The notes: generated by a model not told the origin, from the sequence alone. DNA of 7,809 nt from an uncultured Collinsella sp. (GCA_902491415.1 CABUHP010000072.1:1-7809), one strand, 5' to 3'; counted from the first letter of the stretch, positions 1 to 6,210 are shown. A program made the numbers and translations.

Positions 1-246
1 GCGCTCCTCGGAGCGGCGATTGGGGTCCCCATATGCTTTGAGCGATCCATAGGCGGCGGTGCCGTCCTTTGAGCGCACGGCGACCGGCTGAAAGGGGAGC
101 TTGCGCATCAAAATGCTTTGCGCGACAAATAGACGGACAGCCTCGGCGAGCGATGTGCCCATGGCGTCGTAGAGACGTTCGGCATGCTGCTTGTCTTCCT
201 CGCGAATGCGCACCTGCAGGATGGCTCGTTTTTGAGTCGATGACAT
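1..246 (-). CDS. RelB/DinJ-family antitoxin, N-terminal part (runs off the left edge)
   Basis: Translation from ATG at 246 gives 82 residues with no stop before the window edge. The opening is MSSTQKRAILQVRIREEDKQ, followed by AERLYDAMGTSLAEAVRLFVAQ. This is the signature of the RelB/DinJ ribbon-helix-helix antitoxins: a short beta strand of the form LQVRI that contacts DNA, then helices with G-(S/T)-x-x-E-A-(V/I)-R-L-F. Such proteins neutralise a RelE/YafQ-type mRNA-cleaving toxin and repress their own promoter. The start is supported by AAGGGAGG six nucleotides upstream on this strand. The toxin, normally just downstream, would lie left of position 1, so a full toxin-antitoxin pair is inferred and not seen. 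The gene is divergent from the formate hydrogenlyase operon. The family call is firm at motif level; the partner and activity are unknown. Confidence 0.8.
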   Translation of the reverse strand, partial: MSSTQKRAILQVRIREEDKQHAERLYDAMGTSLAEAVRLFVAQSILMRKLPFQPVAVRSKDGTAAYGSLKAYGDPNRRSEER

Positions 247-293
247 CACTGGCCTCCCTTAATGAGCGTGCAATATGAATGGTCAAATACAAC

Positions 294-313
294 ATTGGCT
301 AATAATAGCCAAT
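294..313. repeat. Perfect 20-bp palindrome, probable operator near the antitoxin promoter
   Basis: ATTGGCTA at 294-301 is followed by ATAA and then its exact reverse complement TAGCCAAT at 306-313. It lies 48-67 nt upstream of the antitoxin start, just downstream of a possible leftward promoter. RelB/DinJ antitoxins typically repress their own operon through short palindromes near the transcription start, so an autoregulatory operator is the simplest reading. No T-tract follows on either strand, so it is not terminator-like. The binding protein is inferred. Confidence 0.5.
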
Positions 314-341
314 CATATAACCACTGCTTTATTGCACTCAA
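314..341 (-). promoter_or_regulatory. Possible leftward promoter for the antitoxin gene
   Basis: On the minus strand TTGAGT (341-336) is followed after 16 nt by TATATG (319-314). Each matches four of six bases of the sigma-70-type consensus hexamers TTGACA and TATAAT. Transcription would begin inside or next to the palindrome at 294-313, which suits steric autorepression. AT-rich DNA yields such matches by chance, so this is only a candidate. Confidence 0.25.
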
Positions 342-369
342 GTTAATGAGCGCGAAATATATATCAAAC

Positions 370-426
370 GTATTACATCCTTTATAAACGGGCGTGAAAT
401 CTCCCTTGGATGTACGCATGTAATAC
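370..426. repeat. Widely spaced inverted repeat GTATTACAT / ATGTAATAC
   Basis: GTATTACAT at 370-378 is the exact reverse complement of ATGTAATAC at 418-426, with 39 nt between them. A nested pair, TACATCC at 374-380 and GGATGTA at 408-414, is also complementary. The core GTATTRCA is the same half-site that forms the palindrome at 472-497 (TGCAATAC at 475-482, GTATTGCA at 487-494). This suggests several binding sites for one regulator. It could alternatively form a long weak stem in RNA. No function is shown directly. Confidence 0.4.
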
Positions 427-471
427 ACTCACCTTTATAGCTTCTAGAGAATAATTCCAACCTGCCAAAAC

Positions 472-497
472 CCCTGCAATACACCCGTATTGCAGGG
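472..497. promoter_or_regulatory. Perfect 26-bp palindrome, candidate operator for the formate hydrogenlyase operon
   Basis: CCCTGCAATAC (472-482) and GTATTGCAGGG (487-497) are perfect reverse complements around ACCC, giving 11-bp arms. The length, symmetry and position about 178 nt upstream of the hydN start fit a dimeric regulator's operator. No T-run follows, so it is not an obvious terminator, although as RNA it would fold well. If the weak promoter at 511-538 is real, the centre lies about 60 bp upstream of the transcription start, a common position for an activator. I do not recognise it as an FhlA, Fnr or Rex site. Confidence 0.55.
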
Positions 498-510
498 CCT
501 ATGCTCAAGT

Positions 511-538
511 TTGCCACCTGCAACTGCGTATATTTAAC
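511..538 (+). promoter_or_regulatory. Possible promoter for the hydN-fdhF-hyf operon
   Basis: TTGCCA (511-516, five of six to TTGACA) is followed after 16 nt by TTTAAC (533-538, four of six to TATAAT). TATATT at 529-534 is a better -10 match but lacks a -35 at the right distance. A start near 545 would leave a leader of about 130 nt before hydN. A poor -10 is compatible with a promoter that needs an activator bound at the 472-497 palindrome. This is a low-confidence reading. Confidence 0.25.
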
Positions 539-567
539 CTGTATATCGTTGGAGAAACTCTACCGAG

Positions 568-622
568 TGCATGTTTCGCCGCATGCATTTGATACGTCGA
601 TGCCAGGCCACGGGCGGCTTGG
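568..622 (+). other. Two small hairpins in the probable 5' leader of the operon
   Basis: TGCATG (568-573) can pair with CATGCA (582-587) over an 8-nt loop. CCAGGCC (603-609) can pair with GGCTTGG (616-622) over a 6-nt loop, using one G-U pair. Both lie between the possible promoter and the hydN ribosome binding site. They are too small and generic to name as a riboswitch. I looked for a molybdenum-cofactor-type leader, which would suit a molybdoenzyme operon, but could not establish its architecture by eye. Confidence 0.2.
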
Positions 623-674
623 GTCAATGTCGACAGGGTCTCTTCGGCAAGGGATTCAGGAGGGAGTGAACAAC

Positions 675-1193
675 ATGGGTAATAAGCGAGTCGTAGCCGA
701 TTCTTCGCGTTGCATTGGGTGTCAAACCTGCATGGCGGCGTGTATCGAGGCGCACGACATCCCCGGTAACATCGCCGCGCCGCGCCTGCGCGTGACGCGT
801 ACGTACGAGATCTCCGCACCGGTGGCTTGCCATCACTGCGAGGATGCCCCGTGCGCGAAGGCCTGTCCTACGGGCGCCTTGTTCTTTGATCCAAAGAACC
901 ATCGCATCGGCGTCAACGAGGACAACTGCATCGGCTGCAAGAGCTGCGTCATGGCATGCCCCTTTGGCGCCGTGAGCGTGGCGACCACGCAGGTTCCGGT
1001 CTTGATGGGCGACGTTCGCGTGGGTTCGCAGACCAAGAGCTTCGTGCTCAAGTGCGACCTGTGCGTGGACCGTCCCGGCGGTCCGGCGTGTGCCGAGGCG
1101 TGCCCGACCAAGGGCCTCACCCTGGTAGACGAGGAACGTTTGGCGGAGCTGACTGCCGAGCGTGCCCGCGCCACCATCGAAAACGAGGCGTAA
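675..1193 (+). CDS. hydN: HydN-like four-cluster [4Fe-4S] ferredoxin, electron carrier to formate dehydrogenase
   Basis: The product is a 172-residue soluble iron-sulfur protein of the HydN/HycB/DmsB-type ferredoxin family. Sixteen cysteines form four groups for four [4Fe-4S] clusters: C13/16/19/23, C52/55/60/64, C85/88/91/95 and C127/130/139/143. The group sequences are CIGCQTCMAAC, CHHCEDAPCAKAC, CIGCKSCVMAC and CDLC-x8-CAEAC. E. coli HydN is about 175 residues with the same layout and is linked to formate dehydrogenase H activity. ATG at 675 is chosen because AGGAGGGAG (658-666) precedes it, the family motif starts 12 residues later and the length fits. An in-frame ATG at 501 would add 58 unrelated residues encoded by control DNA. 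It is first in the operon, 75 nt before fdhF. It could donate to an alternative acceptor instead of the hydrogenase; the family itself is clear. Confidence 0.88.
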   Translation: MGNKRVVADSSRCIGCQTCMAACIEAHDIPGNIAAPRLRVTRTYEISAPVACHHCEDAPCAKACPTGALFFDPKNHRIGVNEDNCIGCKSCVMACPFGAVSVATTQVPVLMGDVRVGSQTKSFVLKCDLCVDRPGGPACAEACPTKGLTLVDEERLAELTAERARATIENEA

Positions 1194-1268
1194 GCGTTGG
1201 GGCGACAAGCCCAATGATTGTCAAATAAGTACCGAGTATTCGGTAGCAGAGAAAGGAAGGAGGGTGTC

Positions 1269-3491
1269 ATGGAGAAGCATAAAGTGATCTGCCCGTACTG
1301 CGGCGCCGGTTGCCAGTTTAACCTCTTGGTCCAAAACGGCCAGGTCGTGGGTACCGAACCGCTCAACGGCATCACCAACCAGAGCGAGCTGTGCCTTAAG
1401 GGCATGAGCGGCTACGACTTCATCAACGACACCAAGATCTTGACTCCTCGCGTACTGCACCCGATGATCCGCCGCACTAAGGGCGCGGATCTTGAGCGCG
1501 TAAGCTGGGACGAGGCACTGGATTTCACCGCATCTAAGATGCAGGCCATAATTGACGAATATGGTCCTAACGCTGTCATGACCACCGGCTCTTCGCGAGG
1601 CGGCGGCAATGAGGCGAACTACGTCATGCAGAAGTTTACGCGTGCGTGCATCGGCACCCACAGCGTGGACAACTGCGCCCGTACTTGACACGGCCCTACT
1701 GTCCTCGGTCTGATGGACACGGTTGGTTCAGGTTGCATGTCATGCTCCATCCCCGGTATGGAGGATGCGGGCTGCATTTTCCTCTTCGGCTATAACCCTG
1801 CCGATTCGCACCCCATCGTCGCAAGGCGTATCGTGCGAGCCAAAGAAAAGGGTTGCAAGATCATCGTCGCCGACCCGCGCCATATCGAAACCGCGCGTAT
1901 CGCCGATCTCTACCTTCCGATCAAGAACGGTTGCAATGTTGCGTTCCTCAACGCCTTTGCCAACTGTCTGGTCAACGATGGCCTCTACGACAAGGAATTC
2001 GTCGCCGAGCACACGAACGGCTTTGACGAGTGGTGGGAGACCATCAAGAACTACACTCCCGAATCCGTACAGGACATCACGGGTGTCGAGCCCGCGCTGA
2101 TCCACCAAGCTGCCGAGATGTACGCCACGGCGAAGCCTTCTGCCATCATTGGCTGGGGCATGGGCGTATGCCAGCAGAAGCAGAACCTGAAGACGGTGCA
2201 CACCATCGCCTCCATCGCCTGCGTTGCCGGCCAGATCGGCAAACCCAATTCCGGCCTCGCGCCCGTGCGCGGTCAGAACAACGTCCAGGGCTCCTGCGAT
2301 ATGGGCATGCTGCCCAACCTGTACCCTGGCTACCAAAAGGTCACTGACCCCGCAGTGCGCGCCAAGTTTGCCAAGGCTTGGGGCGTGCCCGAGGAAAAGC
2401 TCCCGCTCGAGGAGGGCTACAAGCTCACCGACCTGGGCCACCTGGTCGACGAGGGCAAGGTGCACTGCTTCTACAACTACGGCGAGGACCCGGTGCAGAC
2501 CGAGCCCGATTCGGCCGGTATGCGCAAGACGCTCTCCGAGCTGGATCTGTTCATTTGCCAGGACATCTTTATGACGCAGACGACCATGCTCGCCGACGTC
2601 ATCCTGCCCGCTACCTCTTGGGGCGAGCACGAGGGTGTCTTTACCGCATCCGACCGTAGCTTCCAGCACTTTGACGCGGCCGTTCCGCCCAAGGGCGAGT
2701 GCCGCCACGACTGGGAGATCTTCGCGGACCTGTCCACGCGCATGGGTTACCTCATGCACTACGACAACACCGAGCAGATCTGGAACGAGTGCATTAGCCT
2801 GTGCCCCAACTTTGTGGGTGCAACCTACGAGAAGATGGCTCCCGAGGGCGGTTACGCCCAGTGGCCGGTCAAGAGCACCGATGTGAACGACCACGGTGCG
2901 CCCGACATGTTCGCTGGTGGCAAGTTCACCACCAAGGACGGCCGCGCCAACCTGATGGCGCACGATTGGGAGGCGCCCTCCGAGCTTCCCGACGATGAGT
3001 ACCCGCTCATCCTGTGCACCGTCCGCGAGGTCGGCCACTACAGCTGCCGCTCGATGACCGGCAACTGCAAGACGCTGGCGCTGCTCGCCGACGAGCCCGG
3101 CTTTGTCCGCATGAATCCCGCGGACGCCCAGGCGCGCGGCATCAAGAACGGCGACATCGTCTCGATCCACAGCCGCCGCGGCCAGGTATACAGCCGCGCC
3201 GACGTGAGCGACCGCATCAACAAGGGCACGGTCTATATGACCTACCAGTGGTGGATCGGCAAGTGCAACGAGCTGACCATTCACAAGGTCGACCCGGTCT
3301 CGCACACGCCCGAGGACAAGTTCTCCGCCTGCCAGGTCGACGCTATCGCCGACCAGGTCTGGGCCGAGGGCGAGGTCGAGCGTCAGTACACCGAGCTCAA
3401 GCAGGCTCTGGTGGACGCCGCCGCTCCCCAGGACGTTGAGCCCGGCGCCGCCAAGTTCGATGACGAGACGCACGTGAATCAAATCGTGTAG
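1269..3491 (+). CDS. fdhF: Formate dehydrogenase H, selenocysteine-containing (UGA at 1686-1688 read as Sec140)
   Basis: This catalytic subunit oxidises formate to CO2 at a bis-MGD molybdenum (or tungsten) centre. Conventional translation stops at TGA 1686, but the frame continues without a break to TAG at 3489-3491, giving 740 residues including Sec. Both halves match E. coli FdhF closely. C8, C11, C15 and C42 bind the [4Fe-4S] cluster, and K44 is the electron-relay lysine. Sec140 sits in CARTUHGP, the same position as in E. coli, followed by H141. The active-site arginine lies in PVRGQNNVQG near residue 334. VGHYSCRSMTGN and MTYQWWIG mark the C-terminal MGD-binding domain. AAGGAGG (1257-1263) fixes the ATG start; an upstream in-frame TTG at 1218 is rejected. 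The C terminus is about 20 residues longer than E. coli FdhF (715 residues). No signal peptide is visible, so it is cytoplasmic. It needs SelA, SelB and SelC encoded elsewhere. Confidence 0.96.
1686..1719 (+). promoter_or_regulatory. Selenocysteine UGA codon with bacterial SECIS hairpin
   Basis: TGA at 1686-1688 is followed by a hairpin: TGTCC (1700-1704) pairs with GGACA (1715-1719), extended by TC (1705-1706) with GA (1712-1713), a bulged T at 1714, and an apical loop GGTCT (1707-1711). The loop matches the GGUCU recognised by SelB in the E. coli fdhF SECIS, and the 18 nt from UGA to the loop equals the E. coli spacing as I recall that sequence. The element lies inside the coding sequence, as in other bacterial selenoprotein genes. 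E. coli has its bulged U on the 5' side of the stem; here the bulge falls on the 3' side. Confidence 0.88.
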
Positions 3492-3512
3492 TCCCGTTCT
3501 CGTTGGCTTTTT

Positions 3513-3555
3513 GGGCCGGGCGTCCCGTACGTTCGGGAGCCCGGCCCGTTATTTT
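3513..3555 (+). terminator. Strong intercistronic hairpin between fdhF and hyfA (partial terminator or mRNA stabiliser)
   Basis: GGGCCGGGC (3513-3521) pairs with GCCCGGCCC (3539-3547). Inside it TCCCG (3523-3527) pairs with CGGGA (3534-3538), with one bulged G at 3522 and the loop TACGTT. This makes 14 base pairs, mostly G-C, followed by GTTATTTT (3548-3555). It resembles a rho-independent terminator with an interrupted U-tract. It is expected to end some transcripts after fdhF or protect the upstream mRNA from 3' decay, giving more HydN and FdhF than hydrogenase subunits. The hyfA ribosome binding site begins just after it. The structure is certain on paper; efficiency is unknown. Confidence 0.65.
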
Positions 3556-3569
3556 GAAAGGAAGTGGGG

Positions 3570-4187
3570 ATGAACCGCTTCATCGACATCAACCCGGAGA
3601 GGTGCATCGGCTGCGGAACATGCCAGTCCGCCTGTGCCGACGCCCACCGGATGCAGGGTCTTCAGGATACGCCGCGCCTGGCGCTCGTGAAGACCGGCGG
3701 TATTTCGGCCGCCCTTGCCTGCCACCATTGCGAGGGTGCCCCCTGCGCCGAGGTTTGCCCGGTGAATGCCATCGAGCACGATGGCGATCGCATCCACGTC
3801 AAGGAGCAGGAGTGCATCGGGTGCAGGCTGTGCGCCATCGCGTGCCCCTTCGGAGCCATCCATCCCGATGGCACGTCTATCGCCGGTGTCGCAGGCATGT
3901 GCGACCCGACGCCTTCGTATCCTAAGTCCCTGAGCAGCCTGCTTACGTGGGCTCCCGGCCAGTACACCTGCGCAGTCAAGTGCGACCTGTGCGCCTTCGA
4001 TCCGGACGGCCCGCATTGTGTGGCGGCGTGCCCCACCAAGGCGCTGACCGTCATGGGCGGCGCGGCCGATCGCGAGCTCGACGAGGCCAAGCGCCTGCGC
4101 TCGATCGAAAACGGTCCGTCCGTCGACGTTACCGCTGTGGCCCAGGGTCTGTCCGAGAAAGCAGAAGGGAGCGTAAACAATGGATAG
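3570..4187 (+). CDS. hyfA: Hydrogenase-4 component A (HyfA/HycB-type), four [4Fe-4S] cluster electron-transfer subunit
   Basis: The product is a 205-residue ferredoxin subunit, the same length as E. coli HyfA. It should carry electrons from FdhF into the hydrogenase peripheral arm on the cytoplasmic side. Four cysteine groups are visible: C12/15/18/22, C51/54/59/63, C82/85/88/92 and C138/141/150/154. A linker at about 100-136, ending SLLTWAPG, corresponds to the longer loop of HyfA that HydN lacks. The start MNRFIDINPERC matches the family opening, with AAAGGAAG at 3557-3564 as ribosome binding site. An in-frame GTG at 3564 would add two residues and overlaps that site. The C-terminal tail after residue 165 is poorly conserved. 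It overlaps hyfB by 8 nt, suggesting translational coupling. It could equally be called HycB; the HyfB-C-D neighbours favour HyfA. Confidence 0.92.
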   Translation: MNRFIDINPERCIGCGTCQSACADAHRMQGLQDTPRLALVKTGGISAALACHHCEGAPCAEVCPVNAIEHDGDRIHVKEQECIGCRLCAIACPFGAIHPDGTSIAGVAGMCDPTPSYPKSLSSLLTWAPGQYTCAVKCDLCAFDPDGPHCVAACPTKALTVMGGAADRELDEAKRLRSIENGPSVDVTAVAQGLSEKAEGSVNNG

Positions 4188-6198
4188 CATGACGCTGTTT
4201 ATCGCATCGCTTGCCGTCTCGTGCATCGGTGCGCTCGCCTCGGTTCTGCTGATCAAGGCCGATAACGCCGCCAAGACCGCCGGCTGCCTTATCGGCGCCG
4301 TCGCCGCGGTGCTTTCGTTTGCGGCCGGTATCCAGGCCGTGCTGGGCGATGTCACGTCGGTCGATACCATCGTGTTTTTCCCGTTTGCCCATTTCCAGCT
4401 GCTGCTCAATCAGCTGTCCGGCCTGTTCGTGGCGCTCATCTCGGTGCTCGCGTTTGCCGGTTCGATCTACGGTCTCAACTACTTTGATGAGTACCCGGGC
4501 AAAAAGGGCCGCGCCGGCTTCTTCTTTAACACCTTTGTGGCGTCCATGATGCTCGTCATCACCGCCGACAACGTGTTTTGGTTCCTGGTCGCCTTTGAGC
4601 TCATGTCGCTGACCTCGTACTTCCTGGTTGTGATCGAGGAGAACGAGAACTCCATCCATGGCGGTTGGCTCTACTTTGTGATCGCGCACGTGGGCTTTGT
4701 GCTCATCATGGCGAGCTTCCTCACCATGACCAACTTCGCCGGTGGCTCGTTTGCCTTTGCGGATTTCCGCGCTACGCAGTTTAGCCCCGCGGTCGCATCC
4801 GTGTGCTTCGTGCTCGCCTTCTTTGGCTTTGGCGCCAAGGCCGGTATCATCCCGCTGCACGGCTGGCTGCCCAAGGCGCATCCCGAGGCGCCGTCCAACG
4901 TGTCGGCCCTCATGTCCGGCGGCATGATCAAGATCGGTATCTTCGGCATCCTCAAGGTGGGCCTCGACCTGCTCTCCGCCTCGGGCGTTCAGGTCTGGTG
5001 GGGCCTTATGGTCATGGTCTTCGGTGCGATCTCGTCGGTCCTCGGCGTGGCCTTCGCCCTGCAGGAGCATGACATCAAGCGCCTGCTGGCCTATCACTCC
5101 GTCGAGAACATCGGCATCATTCTGCTCGGCGTCGGCGCCTCCATGGCCGCCATGGCGCTCAACTCTGTCGGCATCGCCGTCCTGGCTCTGATGGCTGCCC
5201 TCTACCACACGTTTAACCACGCGATGTTTAAGGGCGAGCTGTTCTTGGGCGCCGGTGCGCTGCTGTACTCTACGGGTACGCGCAATATGGAGAAGATGGG
5301 CGGCCTGTTCCGTCGTATGCCGGCAACGGCCATCTGCTTCCTCGTTGGCGCGCTTGCCATCTCGGCCATCCCGCCCTTCAACGGCTTTGTGTCCGAGTGG
5401 TTTACCTACCAGTCGCTGTTTAACGCCGCCATGCAGGGCGACAAGGCCGTCATGATCGTGGCCGTGTTCGCTGCCGTCGCGCTTGCCATTACCGGCGCTC
5501 TGGCTGTCACGTGCTTCGTCAAGGCCTATGGCGTCTCCTTTGCCTCCGCGCCCCGCTCCGAGGCTGCGGCCAATGCCAAGGAGGTTCCCGCCCCCATGGT
5601 GTTTGCGCAGGGCCTGCTCGCGGCCATTTGCGTCGTGCTGGGCATTGGCGCTCCCGTGATCGCGCCCGTGCTGGTCGATGTCGCCGCGTCTGTGCTGCAT
5701 CCCTACGGTGGCGTGTTTGCCGCCGAGGGCATGGAGCTCATGAACCAGTACTCCGGCGCCGCCACCTCCACGCCCGCGATCGCCATTGCGCTCGTGGTGC
5801 TCGTCGGCCTTGCCTGTGGTTATCGCAAGCTCAAGACCGTCGGCAAGGTGCAGAAGTCTCAGCCGTGGGCATGCGGCTATGCTCCCAACGAGCATATGCC
5901 CGTCGTGGCCACGACCTTTGCCTCCGAGGTGTCCTGGTTTATGCAGCCACTCTACACGCTGCGCGACCGCTGTGCGGCCGTCTGCTGGTCCATCGCGCAC
6001 TTCTTCCAGAAGCTCACCGGTGTGGCCGAGTCTGTGGAGCCCGTGCCCGACAAGGTTCTCGTCGATGCCCCGCATAAGGGTGTCGAGAAGCTCGCCGACC
6101 TCGCGACTAAGCTCGAGGGCGGCAACTACAGCATCTATATCTGCTATATCGTCGCGGCACTCGTGGTGTTCCTCGTGCTCGCCGTGCAAATGGGTTAA
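4180..6198 (+). CDS. hyfB: Hydrogenase-4 component B (HyfB), antiporter-like membrane subunit
   Basis: The product is a 672-residue polytopic membrane protein, the same length as E. coli HyfB, of the NuoL/M/N-Mrp antiporter-like family (proton-conducting membrane transporter domain). It is mostly hydrophobic helices, with no cleaved signal peptide evident. Key charged residues expected within the membrane are visible: E140 in FELMSL, K220 in FFGFGAKAG, the following HGWLPKAHPEAPSNVSALMSG (H227-G247), K251 in MIKIG, IKRLLAYHSVEN (299-310), FNHAMFKG (345-352) with K351, and E406 in NGFVSEWFTY. The C-terminal portion carries the WACGYAPNEHMP segment and a final hydrophobic helix ending at the terminus, as in HyfB/HycC. 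AAGGGAG at 4165-4171 serves the ATG, which overlaps hyfA. It anchors the hydrogenase to the membrane and may translocate protons or Na+; the transported ion cannot be read from the sequence. Confidence 0.94.
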   Translation: MDSMTLFIASLAVSCIGALASVLLIKADNAAKTAGCLIGAVAAVLSFAAGIQAVLGDVTSVDTIVFFPFAHFQLLLNQLSGLFVALISVLAFAGSIYGLNYFDEYPGKKGRAGFFFNTFVASMMLVITADNVFWFLVAFELMSLTSYFLVVIEENENSIHGGWLYFVIAHVGFVLIMASFLTMTNFAGGSFAFADFRATQFSPAVASVCFVLAFFGFGAKAGIIPLHGWLPKAHPEAPSNVSALMSGGMIKIGIFGILKVGLDLLSASGVQVWWGLMVMVFGAISSVLGVAFALQEHDIKRLLAYHSVENIGIILLGVGASMAAMALNSVGIAVLALMAALYHTFNHAMFKGELFLGAGALLYSTGTRNMEKMGGLFRRMPATAICFLVGALAISAIPPFNGFVSEWFTYQSLFNAAMQGDKAVMIVAVFAAVALAITGALAVTCFVKAYGVSFASAPRSEAAANAKEVPAPMVFAQGLLAAICVVLGIGAPVIAPVLVDVAASVLHPYGGVFAAEGMELMNQYSGAATSTPAIAIALVVLVGLACGYRKLKTVGKVQKSQPWACGYAPNEHMPVVATTFASEVSWFMQPLYTLRDRCAAVCWSIAHFFQKLTGVAESVEPVPDKVLVDAPHKGVEKLADLATKLEGGNYSIYICYIVAALVVFLVLAVQMG

Positions 6199-6210
6199 GG
6201 AGGGGAGAGC

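Larger units (their letters stand above)
259..402 (+). repeat. Direct repeat TTAATGAGCGYGMAATAT, two copies plus a degenerate third
   Basis: TTAATGAGCGTGCAATAT at 259-276 recurs as TTAATGAGCGCGAAATAT at 343-360, with 16 of 18 bases identical. A weaker copy, CGGGCGTGAAATCT, lies at 389-402 and matches 10 of 14 bases of the second copy's 3' part. The starts of the shared 14-mer (263, 347, 389) are 84 and 42 nt apart, close to whole numbers of helical turns. This would place the copies on one face of the DNA, as expected for protein-binding sites. The match is read directly from the sequence; a binding role is inference. The first copy lies just upstream of the antitoxin ribosome binding site. 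Confidence 0.5.
247..674. other. Divergent intergenic control region, AT-rich on its antitoxin side
   Basis: I accept no gene in this 428-nt stretch. Roughly 260-460 is visibly AT-rich compared with the GC-rich genes around it, while about 560-674 returns to ordinary composition and probably forms the untranslated leader of the operon. It contains palindromes at 294-313 and 472-497, an 18-bp direct repeat at 259-276 and 343-360, and scattered GTATTRCA half-sites. These are listed separately. It must hold the promoters for both the leftward antitoxin gene and the rightward hydN-fdhF-hyf operon, because the two are transcribed away from each other. Confidence 0.85.

Noticed and set aside
69..278. 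Plus-strand 69-codon open frame over the antitoxin gene
   Set aside because: It lies antisense to the RelB/DinJ-like frame, has no family resemblance and no convincing ribosome binding site.
501..674. N-terminal extension of HydN from ATG 501
   Set aside because: It would add 58 residues unlike the family, encoded by leader DNA, whereas ATG 675 has a good ribosome binding site and gives the family length.
247..674. FhlA upstream activating sequence or sigma-54 (-24/-12) promoter, as in E. coli formate-regulated operons
   Set aside because: I saw no convincing GG-N10-GC promoter pair near the right place and no FhlA-like palindrome, and actinobacteria generally lack sigma-54.
1197..1214. Small hairpin TTGGG...CCCAA between hydN and fdhF
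   Set aside because: The stem is only five base pairs with no T-tract. It is too weak to call a terminator or attenuator.
1218..1688. Stand-alone 156-residue formate dehydrogenase fragment, with a separate gene starting at 1713
   Set aside because: Both parts are in the same frame, and TGA 1686 aligns with the Sec140 codon and is followed by a SECIS. The upstream TTG start and the ATG at 1713 have no supporting ribosome binding site. This is one selenoprotein gene, not a pseudogene or two genes.
1740..3482. Minus-strand 580-codon open frame opposite fdhF
   Set aside because: It is the same GC-driven shadow. It overlaps a confidently identified gene throughout and shows no family motif.
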